From NCBI RefSeq assembly GCF_033170155.1, contig NZ_CP137079.1:2108001-2172000 (forward strand): a DNA stretch of 64,000 nt, read 5' to 3'. The translations under genes were made by a program, and so were the position numbers. Shown here in pieces: positions 26,556-34,491 of the stretch (its first letter is position 1; each line of letters starts with the position of its first letter). This DNA is from Raineyella sp. W15-4 (GTDB lineage Bacteria > Actinomycetota > Actinomycetes > Propionibacteriales > Propionibacteriaceae). The notes under the pieces were generated by a model that worked only from the letters and a program-made list of their open reading frames with translations, did no database searches and was not told the origin of the DNA.

Positions 26556-29500
26556 CACCGGGTCCCCCGCAGTGGGCATTCGGCGCTGAACGGGCAGCCC
26601 CGGCAGTGGGTCCCCCGGCGGGCCCGGAAATCCTCGTCCCGGACGATCCGGGCCGCCTGCGCCACCGCCGCCGAGGCCCAGTCCGGGGCGGCACCGAGGT
26701 CGAGGCCGTCGGGAAGCCGGTCCGGAACGGGGACGTCGTCGAGCGAGGGCTGGCCGAGGGTGGCGGCCCGGGGATCGCCCTCCCCCGCGTCCAGGTAGAC
26801 CGCGAGGGCGGCGCCGGGGCGGTGGTGCGCGCCGCCGGTCACCTCGTCGAAGGCTCCGGCCCGGACGGCCAGCTGGTACACCCCCAACTGGCCGAGCGTG
26901 GCGACCTGGCCGGCGGTGGCCTTGCGGCCGGTCTTGTAGTCCACGACGACCGGTCGGCCGTCGATCAGCTCCAGCCGGTCCACGGTCCCACGCACCTGCA
27001 CCCGATCCGTACGCCCGTCGGGCAGTTCGACCGGCAGCTCACACCGGAACCCCACCTCGGCCCCGACCAGCGCACCCGCCGGCCGGTCCGCGTCCCACGA
27101 GCGCCAAGCCTCCACCATGCTCCACGCCCGCTCGCGCCGGGCGTCCTGCCGCCACGCCGGCCCGGTCGCGACGGCCACCCAGGCTTCGTCGAACGCGGCG
27201 CGCAACTGCCCCGGGCCGATCTCCCCCAGGCTCGCCCGCCGGGCCAGCTCGTGGACGAGCGTGCCGACCGTCGCCGCCTCGGTGGTCGCCTCCGCCGCCC
27301 CGGCCCGCCGCTCCAGGAACCACCGCCGCGGGCACCGGCGCAGGGCATCCACCCAGCTCGGCGAGAGCACCACCGGCTGGTCCGACGGGACCAGCGGCTC
27401 CGGCCGCCGGGTCGTCCCCCGCACCGCCCACCAGGTGCGGGGCGCCGCCGCCGGCACCTGGTCGGCGAGCCGGGCCAGCACCACCGCGGCCTGGTCGCGC
27501 AGCAACGGGCTCACCGCCGGATCGGCCCCCACCGAGCGCAACTCACCGACCAGGGAGGCCGCGCTCGGCGACGGCCCGACGTCCGGGTCGGACCCGGTCT
27601 CCGCCAGACCGAGCTCGGCGAGGAAGCGGGACGGCGGACCGGCCTCCCCGTCGCCGTCCGCGACCGCGGTGACGAGCAGCGCGTCGCGGGCCCGGGAACA
27701 GGCCAGATGGAACAGCCGCCGTTCCTCGGCCAGCACCTCGCCCTGGGTCAGCGGCGGCGTCGGCCCCGCCGGTCCCAACCGGTCGGTCCCCAGCAACGAC
27801 CGGCTGTGCCGCGGCGCGGGCCAGATCCCCTCCTGGACCCCGGCCACCACGACCAGGTCCCATTCCCGTCCCGCGCAACGGTGCGGGGGGAGGACCTCCA
27901 CGGTGTCCGGCTGCCACCGCCGGGTCATCCGGGCGTCGACGGCGATCTCCTGATGACGCACCTCCTCGACCAGGTCCTGGGCGGCTCCCCTTCCCCGCCG
28001 GGCGCCGCTCCGGGCCGCGAAGTCGAACAACGCCAGCACCGCGTCGAGGTCGCGATCCGCCCGCGGGGCGTCGGTGCCGCCACCGAGTGCCGTCTCCCGG
28101 AGCCGTTGCGGCCAGTCGGTGGCCGCCCACCCGGCCCACAGCACCTCCTCGGCGCTGCCCGCCGTCGCGATCGCCTCCCGGGTGGCCGTGACCGCCGCCC
28201 GGACCGCCGCCAACCGTCGGTGGACGTGGGCCAGGCCGGCCGGCTGCTCGGTCGATCCCGGAGCGGCCAGCAACCGGCGGTGCCGTCGCAGATCCAGTGG
28301 ATCGACGGCGCCCAGCGGGCCGAGGGCCAGCCGTTCCAGCGCCTCGGTCCCGATCTCCTCCGGGCCGAGCGCCGCTTCCAGCACCTCCACCAGCACCCGG
28401 ACGGCGGGTTCGTCGATCAGGGGGGTGTCGTCGGCCACCGCCACCGGGATCCCGGCCCGGACCAGTCTGCGGCGCAGCACGGACTCGTCGGCACCGCGGG
28501 AACGGACCACGACCGCCATCCGGTGCCAGCCGATCCGGCGTTCCTCGTGGGCGGTCAGCAGGGCCCGGGCCACCACCTGTGCCTCCTGCCGGGCGTCGCT
28601 GCACAGCAGCAGGCGGGCCGAGCCCTCCGACACCCGCCCGGCGGCGGGGCCACGCCAGTCCGGCAGGGTCACCGGCCGCGCCCGGCGGGTCAGCGGGGCG
28701 TGCACCACCCGCGAGAGCAGGTCACCGCGTCGGTGGTCGGTGCCCAGCACGTGCACCGGGGCGGGTCCGCCCCCGGCACCGGCGTGGTCGGCGGGGAACC
28801 GAGCGACCACTCCCCCGTCCGCCCCGCGGAAGGAGTACACCGCGCGATCCGGGTCCGCCGTCACCAGCAGACCGGCCGGCGAGCCGGGCGGCACCAGGTC
28901 GCGCAGCAGCGCCGCGTGGGCCGGCACCGCGTCCTGCAGGTCGTCGACCAGGACCTGGTCCCAGCGGGCCCGCAGCGCGTCCCCCGATCGCGGGTCGGCC
29001 AGCAGAATCCGCACCCGGTGCACCAGTTCGTCGTAGTCGAGCACCCGCTCGGCGTCGAGCACGTCGAGGTACTCCTCGAACAGGTGCGCCGCCCGCACCC
29101 ACGCGGGCCTGCCATCGGCCCGCCCGAACCCGGCGATGTCGGCCGGATCCAGGCCGAGCTGGCGGGCCCGGGCCACCAGGTCACGCAGCTCGCGGGCGAA
29201 GGCCCGGGTGCCGACCGCCGGACGGATGTCCTCGGGCCACGGCTCGGCCGATCCCGCCAGTACCTCCCGCAGCCGCAGCTCCTGCTCCGGCGCGGTCAGC
29301 ACCCGCCAGGGATCACCCCGGTGCGCCTCGGCCCACAGGGCGTGGCACAGGCCGTGGATGCTGAGGACCGGCACGGCCGCCCCGGCCTCCCCGAGGCGCT
29401 CGGCGATCCGCTCGGCCAGTCCCCGGGCGGCGGCCCGGGAGAAGGTGAGGACGAGGAGTCGCTCCGGCGCGACCCGGTGGTCACGGACGGCGGCGACGGC

Positions 29501-29665
29501 GGCCTCGACCAGTGCCGTGGTCTTGCCCGTGCCGGCGGCACCGAGCACCAGCAGCGGGCCACGCCGGTGGTCGACCAGCACCTGCTGGGCCGGGTCGAGG
29601 ACCGGGCCGGCATCCAGCCGGCGGATCCCGTCGTTCAACACGTTCGCCGATCTCGTCGCCTCCAC
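26555..29665 (-). CDS. adnA: AdnA-type helicase-nuclease subunit with iron-sulfur nuclease domain
   Basis: A 1036-residue protein. Walker A LGAAGTGKTT is at residues 41-50. Motif II reads VLVDDLQDAVPAH, so the usual catalytic Glu of DExQD is Asp; later motifs are also weak (VEVLPPHRCAGREWDLVVVAG in place of a canonical motif V). The C-terminal nuclease contains GTLVHELARR, VVVDYKTGRK and four cysteines: one in LRRCPRRWFL before the nuclease core and three in CRGCPFSAEC at the end. This is the 4Fe-4S-staple arrangement of AddB/AdnA-type nucleases. The motor may be weak while the nuclease is intact. It probably forms a heterodimer with the downstream AdnB. Its start is divergent from the DUF3107 gene across 170 bp. 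Confidence 0.85.
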   Translation of the reverse strand: MEATRSANVLNDGIRRLDAGPVLDPAQQVLVDHRRGPLLVLGAAGTGKTTALVEAAVAAVRDHRVAPERLLVLTFSRAAARGLAERIAERLGEAGAAVPVLSIHGLCHALWAEAHRGDPWRVLTAPEQELRLREVLAGSAEPWPEDIRPAVGTRAFARELRDLVARARQLGLDPADIAGFGRADGRPAWVRAAHLFEEYLDVLDAERVLDYDELVHRVRILLADPRSGDALRARWDQVLVDDLQDAVPAHAALLRDLVPPGSPAGLLVTADPDRAVYSFRGADGGVVARFPADHAGAGGGPAPVHVLGTDHRRGDLLSRVVHAPLTRRARPVTLPDWRGPAAGRVSEGSARLLLCSDARQEAQVVARALLTAHEERRIGWHRMAVVVRSRGADESVLRRRLVRAGIPVAVADDTPLIDEPAVRVLVEVLEAALGPEEIGTEALERLALGPLGAVDPLDLRRHRRLLAAPGSTEQPAGLAHVHRRLAAVRAAVTATREAIATAGSAEEVLWAGWAATDWPQRLRETALGGGTDAPRADRDLDAVLALFDFAARSGARRGRGAAQDLVEEVRHQEIAVDARMTRRWQPDTVEVLPPHRCAGREWDLVVVAGVQEGIWPAPRHSRSLLGTDRLGPAGPTPPLTQGEVLAEERRLFHLACSRARDALLVTAVADGDGEAGPPSRFLAELGLAETGSDPDVGPSPSAASLVGELRSVGADPAVSPLLRDQAAVVLARLADQVPAAAPRTWWAVRGTTRRPEPLVPSDQPVVLSPSWVDALRRCPRRWFLERRAGAAEATTEAATVGTLVHELARRASLGEIGPGQLRAAFDEAWVAVATGPAWRQDARRERAWSMVEAWRSWDADRPAGALVGAEVGFRCELPVELPDGRTDRVQVRGTVDRLELIDGRPVVVDYKTGRKATAGQVATLGQLGVYQLAVRAGAFDEVTGGAHHRPGAALAVYLDAGEGDPRAATLGQPSLDDVPVPDRLPDGLDLGAAPDWASAAVAQAARIVRDEDFRARRGTHCRGCPFSAECPLRGTR

Positions 29666-29835
29666 GTACTCATCCCAGCAGAGGCCACTGACATCGCCCG
29701 GGAGACCCGCCCGAGCCGCCCGGATCCATCACCCACCGGTCGCCGGCGTCTCCGCCGTCAGCGAACGGCTGTCGCCCCGGGGACCCCGATGTGGCACGGT
29801 GGAGGGCAGCCATACCCGAGCAGAGAGGCACACCG

Positions 29836-30060
29836 GTGGAGATCAAGATCGGCGTCAAGAATCTTGCCCGTGAGGTCGTCGTCGACCTCGACCAGACAGT
29901 CGACGCGTTCAAGGCGACCTTCGAGAAGGCGCTCCTGGACGGCACTGTGCTGTCCCTCACCGACACCCACGGCCGCCAGGTGCTGATCCCGGCCGACGCC
30001 GTCGCGTACGTCGAGATCGGGCAGCCCAACGCCCGTCCGGTGGGCTTCGGCAGCCTCTGA
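29836..30060 (+). CDS. DUF3107 family protein (Rv3208A/TB9.4-type)
   Basis: A 74-residue protein starting at GTG 29836 (VEIKIGVKNLAREVVVDL), with AGAGAGG ending 7-8 bases upstream. The sequence has VDAFKATFEKALLDGTVLSLTD and ends DAVAYVEIGQPNARPVGFGSL, matching the small actinobacterial DUF3107 family. Function is unknown. An ATG at 29791 in frame would add 15 non-conserved residues and has no ribosome-binding site. It is followed by the DEAD-box helicase as in other actinobacteria. Confidence 0.88.
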   Translation: MEIKIGVKNLAREVVVDLDQTVDAFKATFEKALLDGTVLSLTDTHGRQVLIPADAVAYVEIGQPNARPVGFGSL

Positions 30061-30095
30061 GGATCGCGGTCGCGGGGCACTGCCGGCCGCTGGGC

Positions 30096-30225
30096 TAGAC
30101 TGGTCGCGTGACGAGCCCCTCAGCGGGGCGCCACCGTACCTCCCGGGCGTGCCGAGCCGAAGAGCGCGTCCAAGCAGGACGCCGCACCATCGTGCGCAGC
30201 GCCCGCGACTGCAAAGGCCAGAGCC
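30096..30225 (+). promoter_or_regulatory. Promoter -10 (TAGACT) and structured 5' leader of the DEAD-box helicase gene
   Basis: TAGACT at 30096-30101 is a good -10 element, giving a start near 30108 and a leader of about 118 nt. Three hairpins can be drawn: GCCCC with GGGGC near 30115-30129, GCGTCC with GGACGC near 30165-30182, and GCAC with GTGC near 30184-30195. The leader ends in GCAAAGG (30211-30217), a ribosome-binding site 8 nt before CTG 30226. DEAD-box helicase genes often have long autoregulatory leaders; that role here is inference. Confidence 0.5.
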
Positions 30226-31701
30226 CTGACAGACAACACCACCACCTTCACGGATCTCGGCATCGATGCCGCTTTCGGCGACGCCCTCGCCGAGCACGGC
30301 ATCGTCCATCCGTTCCCCATCCAGGAGATGGCCATCCCGATCGCCCTGCAGGGCACCGACCTGATCGGGCAGGCCCGCACCGGGACCGGCAAGACCCTTG
30401 CGTTCGGGCTGCCGCTGCTGCAGCGGATCGCCCTGCCGGCCGACGCCGAGGACGGCCACGGCACCAGCCCGCAGGCGCTGGTCATCGCCCCCACCCGGGA
30501 GCTGGCCAACCAGGTCGGCAAGGATCTCGGCACCGCCGCCGCCCGGACCACCGCACGGATCCTCACCGTCTACGGCGGCACCCCGTACGAGCCGCAGCTG
30601 GCCGCCCTTGCCGACGGCATCGACGTCGTCGTGGGGACGCCGGGCCGGCTGCTGGATCTGGCCGACCGGCGCGCCCTGGACCTGTCCCGGGTGCGCATCG
30701 CGGTCCTCGACGAGGCCGACGAGATGCTCGACCTCGGTTTCCTCCCCGACGTCGAGCGACTGCTGTCCAAGACGGCGCGGAACCGTCAGACGTTGATGTT
30801 CTCCGCCACCATGCCCGCCCCGATCGTCGCGCTGGCCCGGACCCACCTGCACTCGCCGGTGAACATCCGCGCCGAGCACCAGGAGGATGTGCAGACCGTC
30901 CCGGCCACCCGGCAGTTCATCTACCAGGCCCACCCGCTGGACAAGCCGGAACTGGTCGCCCGGATCCTGCAGGCGAGGGCTCGCGACCGGGTGATGATCT
31001 TCTGCCGGACCAAGCGCGAGGCGCAGCGGGTGGCCGACGACCTGTGCGAGCGGGGCTTCGCCGCCGCGGCGATCCACGGTGACCGCACCCAGGCCGCCCG
31101 GGAGCAGGCGCTGCGCCGGTTCCGGGAAGGTCGGATCGACGTCCTGGTGGCCACCGATGTCGCGGCCCGCGGGATCGACGTCACCGGCGTCACCCACGTG
31201 ATCAACTACGAGTGCCCGGAGGACTCCAGCACGTACGTCCACCGGATCGGCCGCACCGGCCGCGCCGGGGCCGAGGGGGTCGCCGTCACGCTGGTCGACT
31301 GGGCCGATGTGACCCGGTGGAAGGTGATCAACAAGACCCTGGGCCTCGACCTGGCCGACCCCCAGGAGACCTATTCCACTTCCGACCACCTGTTCGCCGA
31401 GCTGGACATCGACCCGGAGTCCACCGGCCAGGTCGGCCCGCCCCGGCCGACCAGCGGCACGGCGGGACACAAGGGCGGCGCCGGGTCCGCCAAGGGCTCC
31501 GGCCGGGCCACCGGCGGGCGCCGGCCGGGCCACCGGTCGCCGACCCGTTCGGGCGCCCAGCCGGCCGAGGGCGCCACGAAGGGGGCCGCGACCGAACCGA
31601 CCCAGCCGACCACCGGCGAGACGGCACCCCGCCGACGCCGTCGGCGCCGGATCCGACGCGAGAGTGAGGGGGCCGCCACGGCCCCGCCCCCGGCGGAATG
31701 A
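30226..31701 (+). CDS. DEAD-box ATP-dependent RNA helicase, apparent CTG start
   Basis: 491 residues if begun at CTG 30226. The Q motif (FTDLGIDAAFGDALAEHGI followed by PFPIQ) is encoded at about 30247-30324, upstream of the first ATG (30328), so the protein must start earlier. Between the in-frame stop at 30109 and the Q motif there is no ATG, GTG or TTG. CTG 30226 lies 8 nt after AAAGG and reads TDNTTTFTDLG. Later motifs are ARTGTGKT (I), PTRELANQV (Ia), VLDEADEMLDLGF (DEAD), SATMP (III), RIGRTGRAG (VI). The C-terminus is a basic tail with RRRRRRIRR, likely for RNA binding. It likely acts in RNA remodelling, ribosome assembly or decay. Synteny suggests RhlE (Rv3211). Confidence 0.88.
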   Translation: MTDNTTTFTDLGIDAAFGDALAEHGIVHPFPIQEMAIPIALQGTDLIGQARTGTGKTLAFGLPLLQRIALPADAEDGHGTSPQALVIAPTRELANQVGKDLGTAAARTTARILTVYGGTPYEPQLAALADGIDVVVGTPGRLLDLADRRALDLSRVRIAVLDEADEMLDLGFLPDVERLLSKTARNRQTLMFSATMPAPIVALARTHLHSPVNIRAEHQEDVQTVPATRQFIYQAHPLDKPELVARILQARARDRVMIFCRTKREAQRVADDLCERGFAAAAIHGDRTQAAREQALRRFREGRIDVLVATDVAARGIDVTGVTHVINYECPEDSSTYVHRIGRTGRAGAEGVAVTLVDWADVTRWKVINKTLGLDLADPQETYSTSDHLFAELDIDPESTGQVGPPRPTSGTAGHKGGAGSAKGSGRATGGRRPGHRSPTRSGAQPAEGATKGAATEPTQPTTGETAPRRRRRRRIRRESEGAATAPPPAE

Positions 31702-31708
31702 GATCCGG

Positions 31709-32524
31709 ATGACCGAGTCCGACTGGCCGATCGAGAAGGCCGTCGTCGACCTCGACGACGGCACGTCGTTGGCGCTGCACACCTGCAGCCCCGATGACGA
31801 GCGCGGTGTGGTCATCCTCGTGCACGGCATCTTCGGGTCGAAGGAGGACTTCGACACCGTGCTGCCGGCGCTCGCCGAGGAGGGCTTCACCGCCTGCGCG
31901 CTCGACCTGCGCGGCTGCTACGAGTCCGCCTCCCCCGGGCCGTTCTCGCTGGCGGTCTTCGCCGAGGACGTCATCGCCCTGGTCGACGAGATCGGCTCCG
32001 ACATCCCGGTCCACCTGGTCGGTCAGGGCTTCGGCGGACTGGTCGCCGAGGAGGCGGCCCTGCTCGAACCGGACTTCTGGGACTCGGTCACCCTGGTGAG
32101 TTCCGGCCCCGGCGGCCTGGGCCGCACCCGGCCGCTCGGCTTCGTCGAGGACGCCCTCGCCGAACACCGCCCGCTGGCGGAGATCCACCGGGAGTTCCTC
32201 GACCTGCTCGGGCTGACGGTGGACCACCCGTCGGCGTTCCTCGACGAACGGCTGGCCCGCACAGATCCGCGGGCCGTCGCTGCGATGATCGACGCCGCCG
32301 AGCACACCCCGGACCGCTCCGGGCTGCTGTGCGCCACCGGGATCGACTTCCACGTGGTGTACGGCGAGTACGCCGACTCCTGGCCGATCCGTGCCCAGGT
32401 GGCGATGGCCCGCAAGTTCGGCGCCGACCCGGTGGTCCTCAAGGGCTGTTCCGACCATCCGGCCGAGGACCGGCCGGAGGCCACCGCGCGGGCGCTGGTG
32501 CAGAACTTCCTCGAGCTCGACTAG
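31709..32524 (+). CDS. Alpha/beta-hydrolase fold protein lacking the nucleophile serine
   Basis: A 271-residue protein, start ATG 31709, 7 bp after the helicase stop. The fold signatures are clear: VVILVHGIFGSKEDFDTVLPAL (oxyanion region), ALDLRGCYES and a C-terminal His loop SDHPAEDRPEATA. The nucleophile elbow, however, reads G105-Q-G-F-G-G, so the Ser of GxSxG is Gly at residue 107. Without a nucleophile the protein should not act as an ordinary esterase; a binding or scaffold role, or a lyase-type use of the pocket, is possible. It is probably co-transcribed with the helicase. Confidence 0.82.
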   Translation: MTESDWPIEKAVVDLDDGTSLALHTCSPDDERGVVILVHGIFGSKEDFDTVLPALAEEGFTACALDLRGCYESASPGPFSLAVFAEDVIALVDEIGSDIPVHLVGQGFGGLVAEEAALLEPDFWDSVTLVSSGPGGLGRTRPLGFVEDALAEHRPLAEIHREFLDLLGLTVDHPSAFLDERLARTDPRAVAAMIDAAEHTPDRSGLLCATGIDFHVVYGEYADSWPIRAQVAMARKFGADPVVLKGCSDHPAEDRPEATARALVQNFLELD

Positions 32525-32548
32525 GCCGGCGTCGACGGACGTCAGGGC

Positions 32549-33403
32549 TCAGCCGCCCATCAGCTCCCGCAGCCGGGCGTACTGCTCCGGGTCGGTGACC
32601 TCGCAACCCAGCGGATTGTGCGTCTTGCCGGTGCCGTGGTAGTCACTGGAACCCGTGATCAGCGCCCCGTGGGTGGTGGCGTACGCCCGCAGCCGCCGCC
32701 GGTCCTCGGGCCCGTGCTCGACATGGTCGACCTCCCAGCCGGCCACCCCGGCGGCCAGCAGCTCGCCCAGCACCTCCAGCGGCAATGCCCGCTTCGAGTC
32801 CCGACCCCACGGGTGGGCGATCACCGGGACCGCCCCGGCCGCCCGCACCGTCCGGACGGCGGCGAAGACGTCCGGGGCGTAGCGGTCCACGTACGCCGGG
32901 CCGCCCTCCGCCAGGTAGCCGGCGAACGCCTCGTCGCGGCTCGCGACATAGCCCCTGGCGACCAGGGCGTCGGCGATGTGCGGCCGGCCGATCGACGGGG
33001 TGTTCCGGGCCTGGGCGGCCACCTCCTCCTCGGTCAGCGGCATGCCCAGCGCGGCGAGCCGGCGCAGCATCGCCGGGATCCGTTCGGTCCGCCCGTCCCG
33101 GATCCGGGCCAGTTCGGCGGCCCAGGCCGGGTCCGTCCGGTCCCCACCGTAGCCGAGCAGGTGGACCGAGCTGCCGCGGTGCCCGCAGGACATCTCGACG
33201 CCCGGCACGACCTCGAGACCGATCTCGGCACCCGTCCGGGCCGCCTCCGCCAGCCCGTCCCAGGTGTCGTGGTCGGTGAGGGCCACCACGGCCAGGCCGC
33301 TGCGCGCCGCCGCCCGGACCAGCTCGGCCGGGGTGTCGGTACCGTCCGACACGGAGGAGTGGGTGTGCAGGTCGATCCGGCCCGGGACGGTCATGGCACT
33401 CAT
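32549..33403 (-). CDS. PHP domain phosphoesterase (TrpH/RNase AM-like)
   Basis: 284 residues from ATG 33403 (ATG 33394, three codons in, is equally possible). Metal-ligand motifs of the PHP family are visible: RIDLHTHSSVSDG, VALTDHDTWDG, VVPGVEMSCGHRG, GRPHIADAL, VIAHPWGRDSKR and TGSSDYHGTGK. The arrangement matches the TrpH/YciV group, some of which are 5'-3' exoribonucleases acting on 5S rRNA ends or 3',5'-nucleoside bisphosphatases. The actual substrate cannot be read from sequence. Longer frames upstream run through the divergent DUF2505 gene and are not conserved. Confidence 0.9.
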   Translation of the reverse strand: MSAMTVPGRIDLHTHSSVSDGTDTPAELVRAAARSGLAVVALTDHDTWDGLAEAARTGAEIGLEVVPGVEMSCGHRGSSVHLLGYGGDRTDPAWAAELARIRDGRTERIPAMLRRLAALGMPLTEEEVAAQARNTPSIGRPHIADALVARGYVASRDEAFAGYLAEGGPAYVDRYAPDVFAAVRTVRAAGAVPVIAHPWGRDSKRALPLEVLGELLAAGVAGWEVDHVEHGPEDRRRLRAYATTHGALITGSSDYHGTGKTHNPLGCEVTDPEQYARLRELMGG

Positions 33404-33419
33404 GGTAGGGGGTGGCACC

Positions 33420-33899
33420 ATGGGTTCCATGCAGATCTCCGCGACCGCACTGTTCCCCGCCGATCCGGTCCGCGTCTTCGCGATGCAGACCGATCGGGCC
33501 TTCCTCGAGGAGGTCTGCCGGCTCGGCGGCGCCGTGGCGTACGAGGTCGAGGCGATCGGCAACCGCACCAAGATGTCACGCAGCATGCCGTCGCCCGACG
33601 TGGCGCGGAAGTTCGTCGGTGACACCATCACCGTGGTGGAGACCTATCTCTGGGGCACGGCGTCCGCCGACGGCACCCGGATCGCGGACCTGGTCGTGGA
33701 CGTGCCCGGCACGCCGGGGCGGATGACCGGCGCGGCGGTGCTCTCCCCCACCCCGAGTGGCAGCCAGATCGTCGTCTCCGGTGACCTGGTGGTCAGGCTG
33801 CCGCTGGTCGGCCGCAAGCTCGAGCAGGCGGCCGCCCCCGCGCTCACCGCGGGCGTCGAGGTGCAGGAGAAGGTCGCACGCCGCTACCTTCTGGCCTGA
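33420..33899 (+). CDS. DUF2505 family protein (START/SRPBCC-like)
   Basis: A 159-residue protein. ATG 33420 follows a strong GTAGGGGGTGG ribosome-binding site at about 33405-33414. The pattern MQISATALFPADPVRVFAMQ, then CRLGGAVAYEVEAIGNRTKMSRSMPS and a C-terminal helix LEQAAAPALTAGVEVQEKVARRYL, fits the actinobacterial DUF2505 family, predicted to adopt a helix-grip fold that binds hydrophobic ligands. Function is unknown. The gene is divergent from the PHP gene with only 16 bp between starts, so one promoter must lie inside a neighbouring reading frame. Confidence 0.85.
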   Translation: MGSMQISATALFPADPVRVFAMQTDRAFLEEVCRLGGAVAYEVEAIGNRTKMSRSMPSPDVARKFVGDTITVVETYLWGTASADGTRIADLVVDVPGTPGRMTGAAVLSPTPSGSQIVVSGDLVVRLPLVGRKLEQAAAPALTAGVEVQEKVARRYLLA

Positions 33900-33904
33900 G
33901 GCCC

Positions 33905-34399
33905 TCAGCCGAGCAGCGCGTCGAGTTCGTCGGGGGCGTACCAGAGCAGGTCGTGCTCGGCGACCAGGGCCGCGATGTGTTCGGCGAAGGCGGCCGGCTC
34001 GGTGCGTACGGCCCGAGCCGCGGCGACCGCGGGCAGCGCCGCCGGCTCGTCGACGAACAGCGCGCTCACCTGCGCCCAGTCGACGCCCGACACGGTGACC
34101 CGGCCCGATCCGGCCTCCGGGTCCGCCACCAGCTGGTCCGGACGGACCCGGACCGCCACCACGAACCGCGGGCCGGCGGATGAGCCGGCCAGGCTGCGCG
34201 CCGCGGCGTCGGTGAGGGCCCAGAAATCGGCCTCCTCCTCGTCGTCCGGCACCGCCAGGTCCAGGTCGCGCCGCCGGGCGTACGCCACGTCGACGCTGAT
34301 CCCCTCGGCGCGATCCAGGCGTCCGGACCGGCGGAACTCCTCCGCCGCCCCTGGCGCCGAGGGCAGGTAGACGGTCCGGGTGGTGCGTGCGCTGGCCAT
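33905..34399 (-). CDS. DUF6912 family protein (Rv3231c-type)
   Basis: A 164-residue acidic soluble protein from ATG 34399. It begins TRTVYLPSAPGAAEEFRRSG and contains AYARRRDLDLAVPDDEEEADFWALTDAA and VAVRVRPDQLV, then AEHDLLWYAPDELDALLG at the end, matching an actinobacterial family of unknown function with M. tuberculosis Rv3231c as a member by synteny. No membrane segments or metal motifs are visible. It converges on DUF2505 with 5 bp between stops. Confidence 0.75.
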   Translation of the reverse strand: MASARTTRTVYLPSAPGAAEEFRRSGRLDRAEGISVDVAYARRRDLDLAVPDDEEEADFWALTDAAARSLAGSSAGPRFVVAVRVRPDQLVADPEAGSGRVTVSGVDWAQVSALFVDEPAALPAVAAARAVRTEPAAFAEHIAALVAEHDLLWYAPDELDALLG

Positions 34400-34449
34400 G
34401 GCCTCAGGCTAGTGCCCCGAGCCGTCCGGAGTCGCCCGGAGTCGCCCGG

Positions 34450-34491
34450 GTGTTGTCCGTCCGCCGCGCTGTCCACAGATGTGTTGTCCGG
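34450..34491 (+). repeat. Direct repeats GTGTTGTCCG(T/G), 31 bp apart, upstream of the Rv3235-type gene
   Basis: GTGTTGTCCGT at 34450-34460 is identical to the two copies at 10718 and 10739. GTGTTGTCCGG at 34481-34491 differs only in the last base. Between them lies CTGTCCACA (34469-34477), one mismatch from a DnaA box. The 31-bp period keeps both copies on one helix face, and they start 80 and 49 bp before the proposed gene start, similar to the other locus. Confidence 0.5.

Noticed and set aside
23340-26798. Plus-strand open frame of 1152 codons opposite adnB
   Set aside because: Antisense shadow; the minus strand shows all helicase and nuclease motifs.
26606-29986. Plus-strand open frame of 1126 codons opposite adnA
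   Set aside because: Antisense shadow; it also runs through the divergent promoter region into DUF3107 in another frame.
30108-31082. GTG-started frame overlapping the DEAD-box helicase
   Set aside because: Arg/His-rich shadow; the helicase motifs are in a different frame. The first part is better explained as a structured leader.
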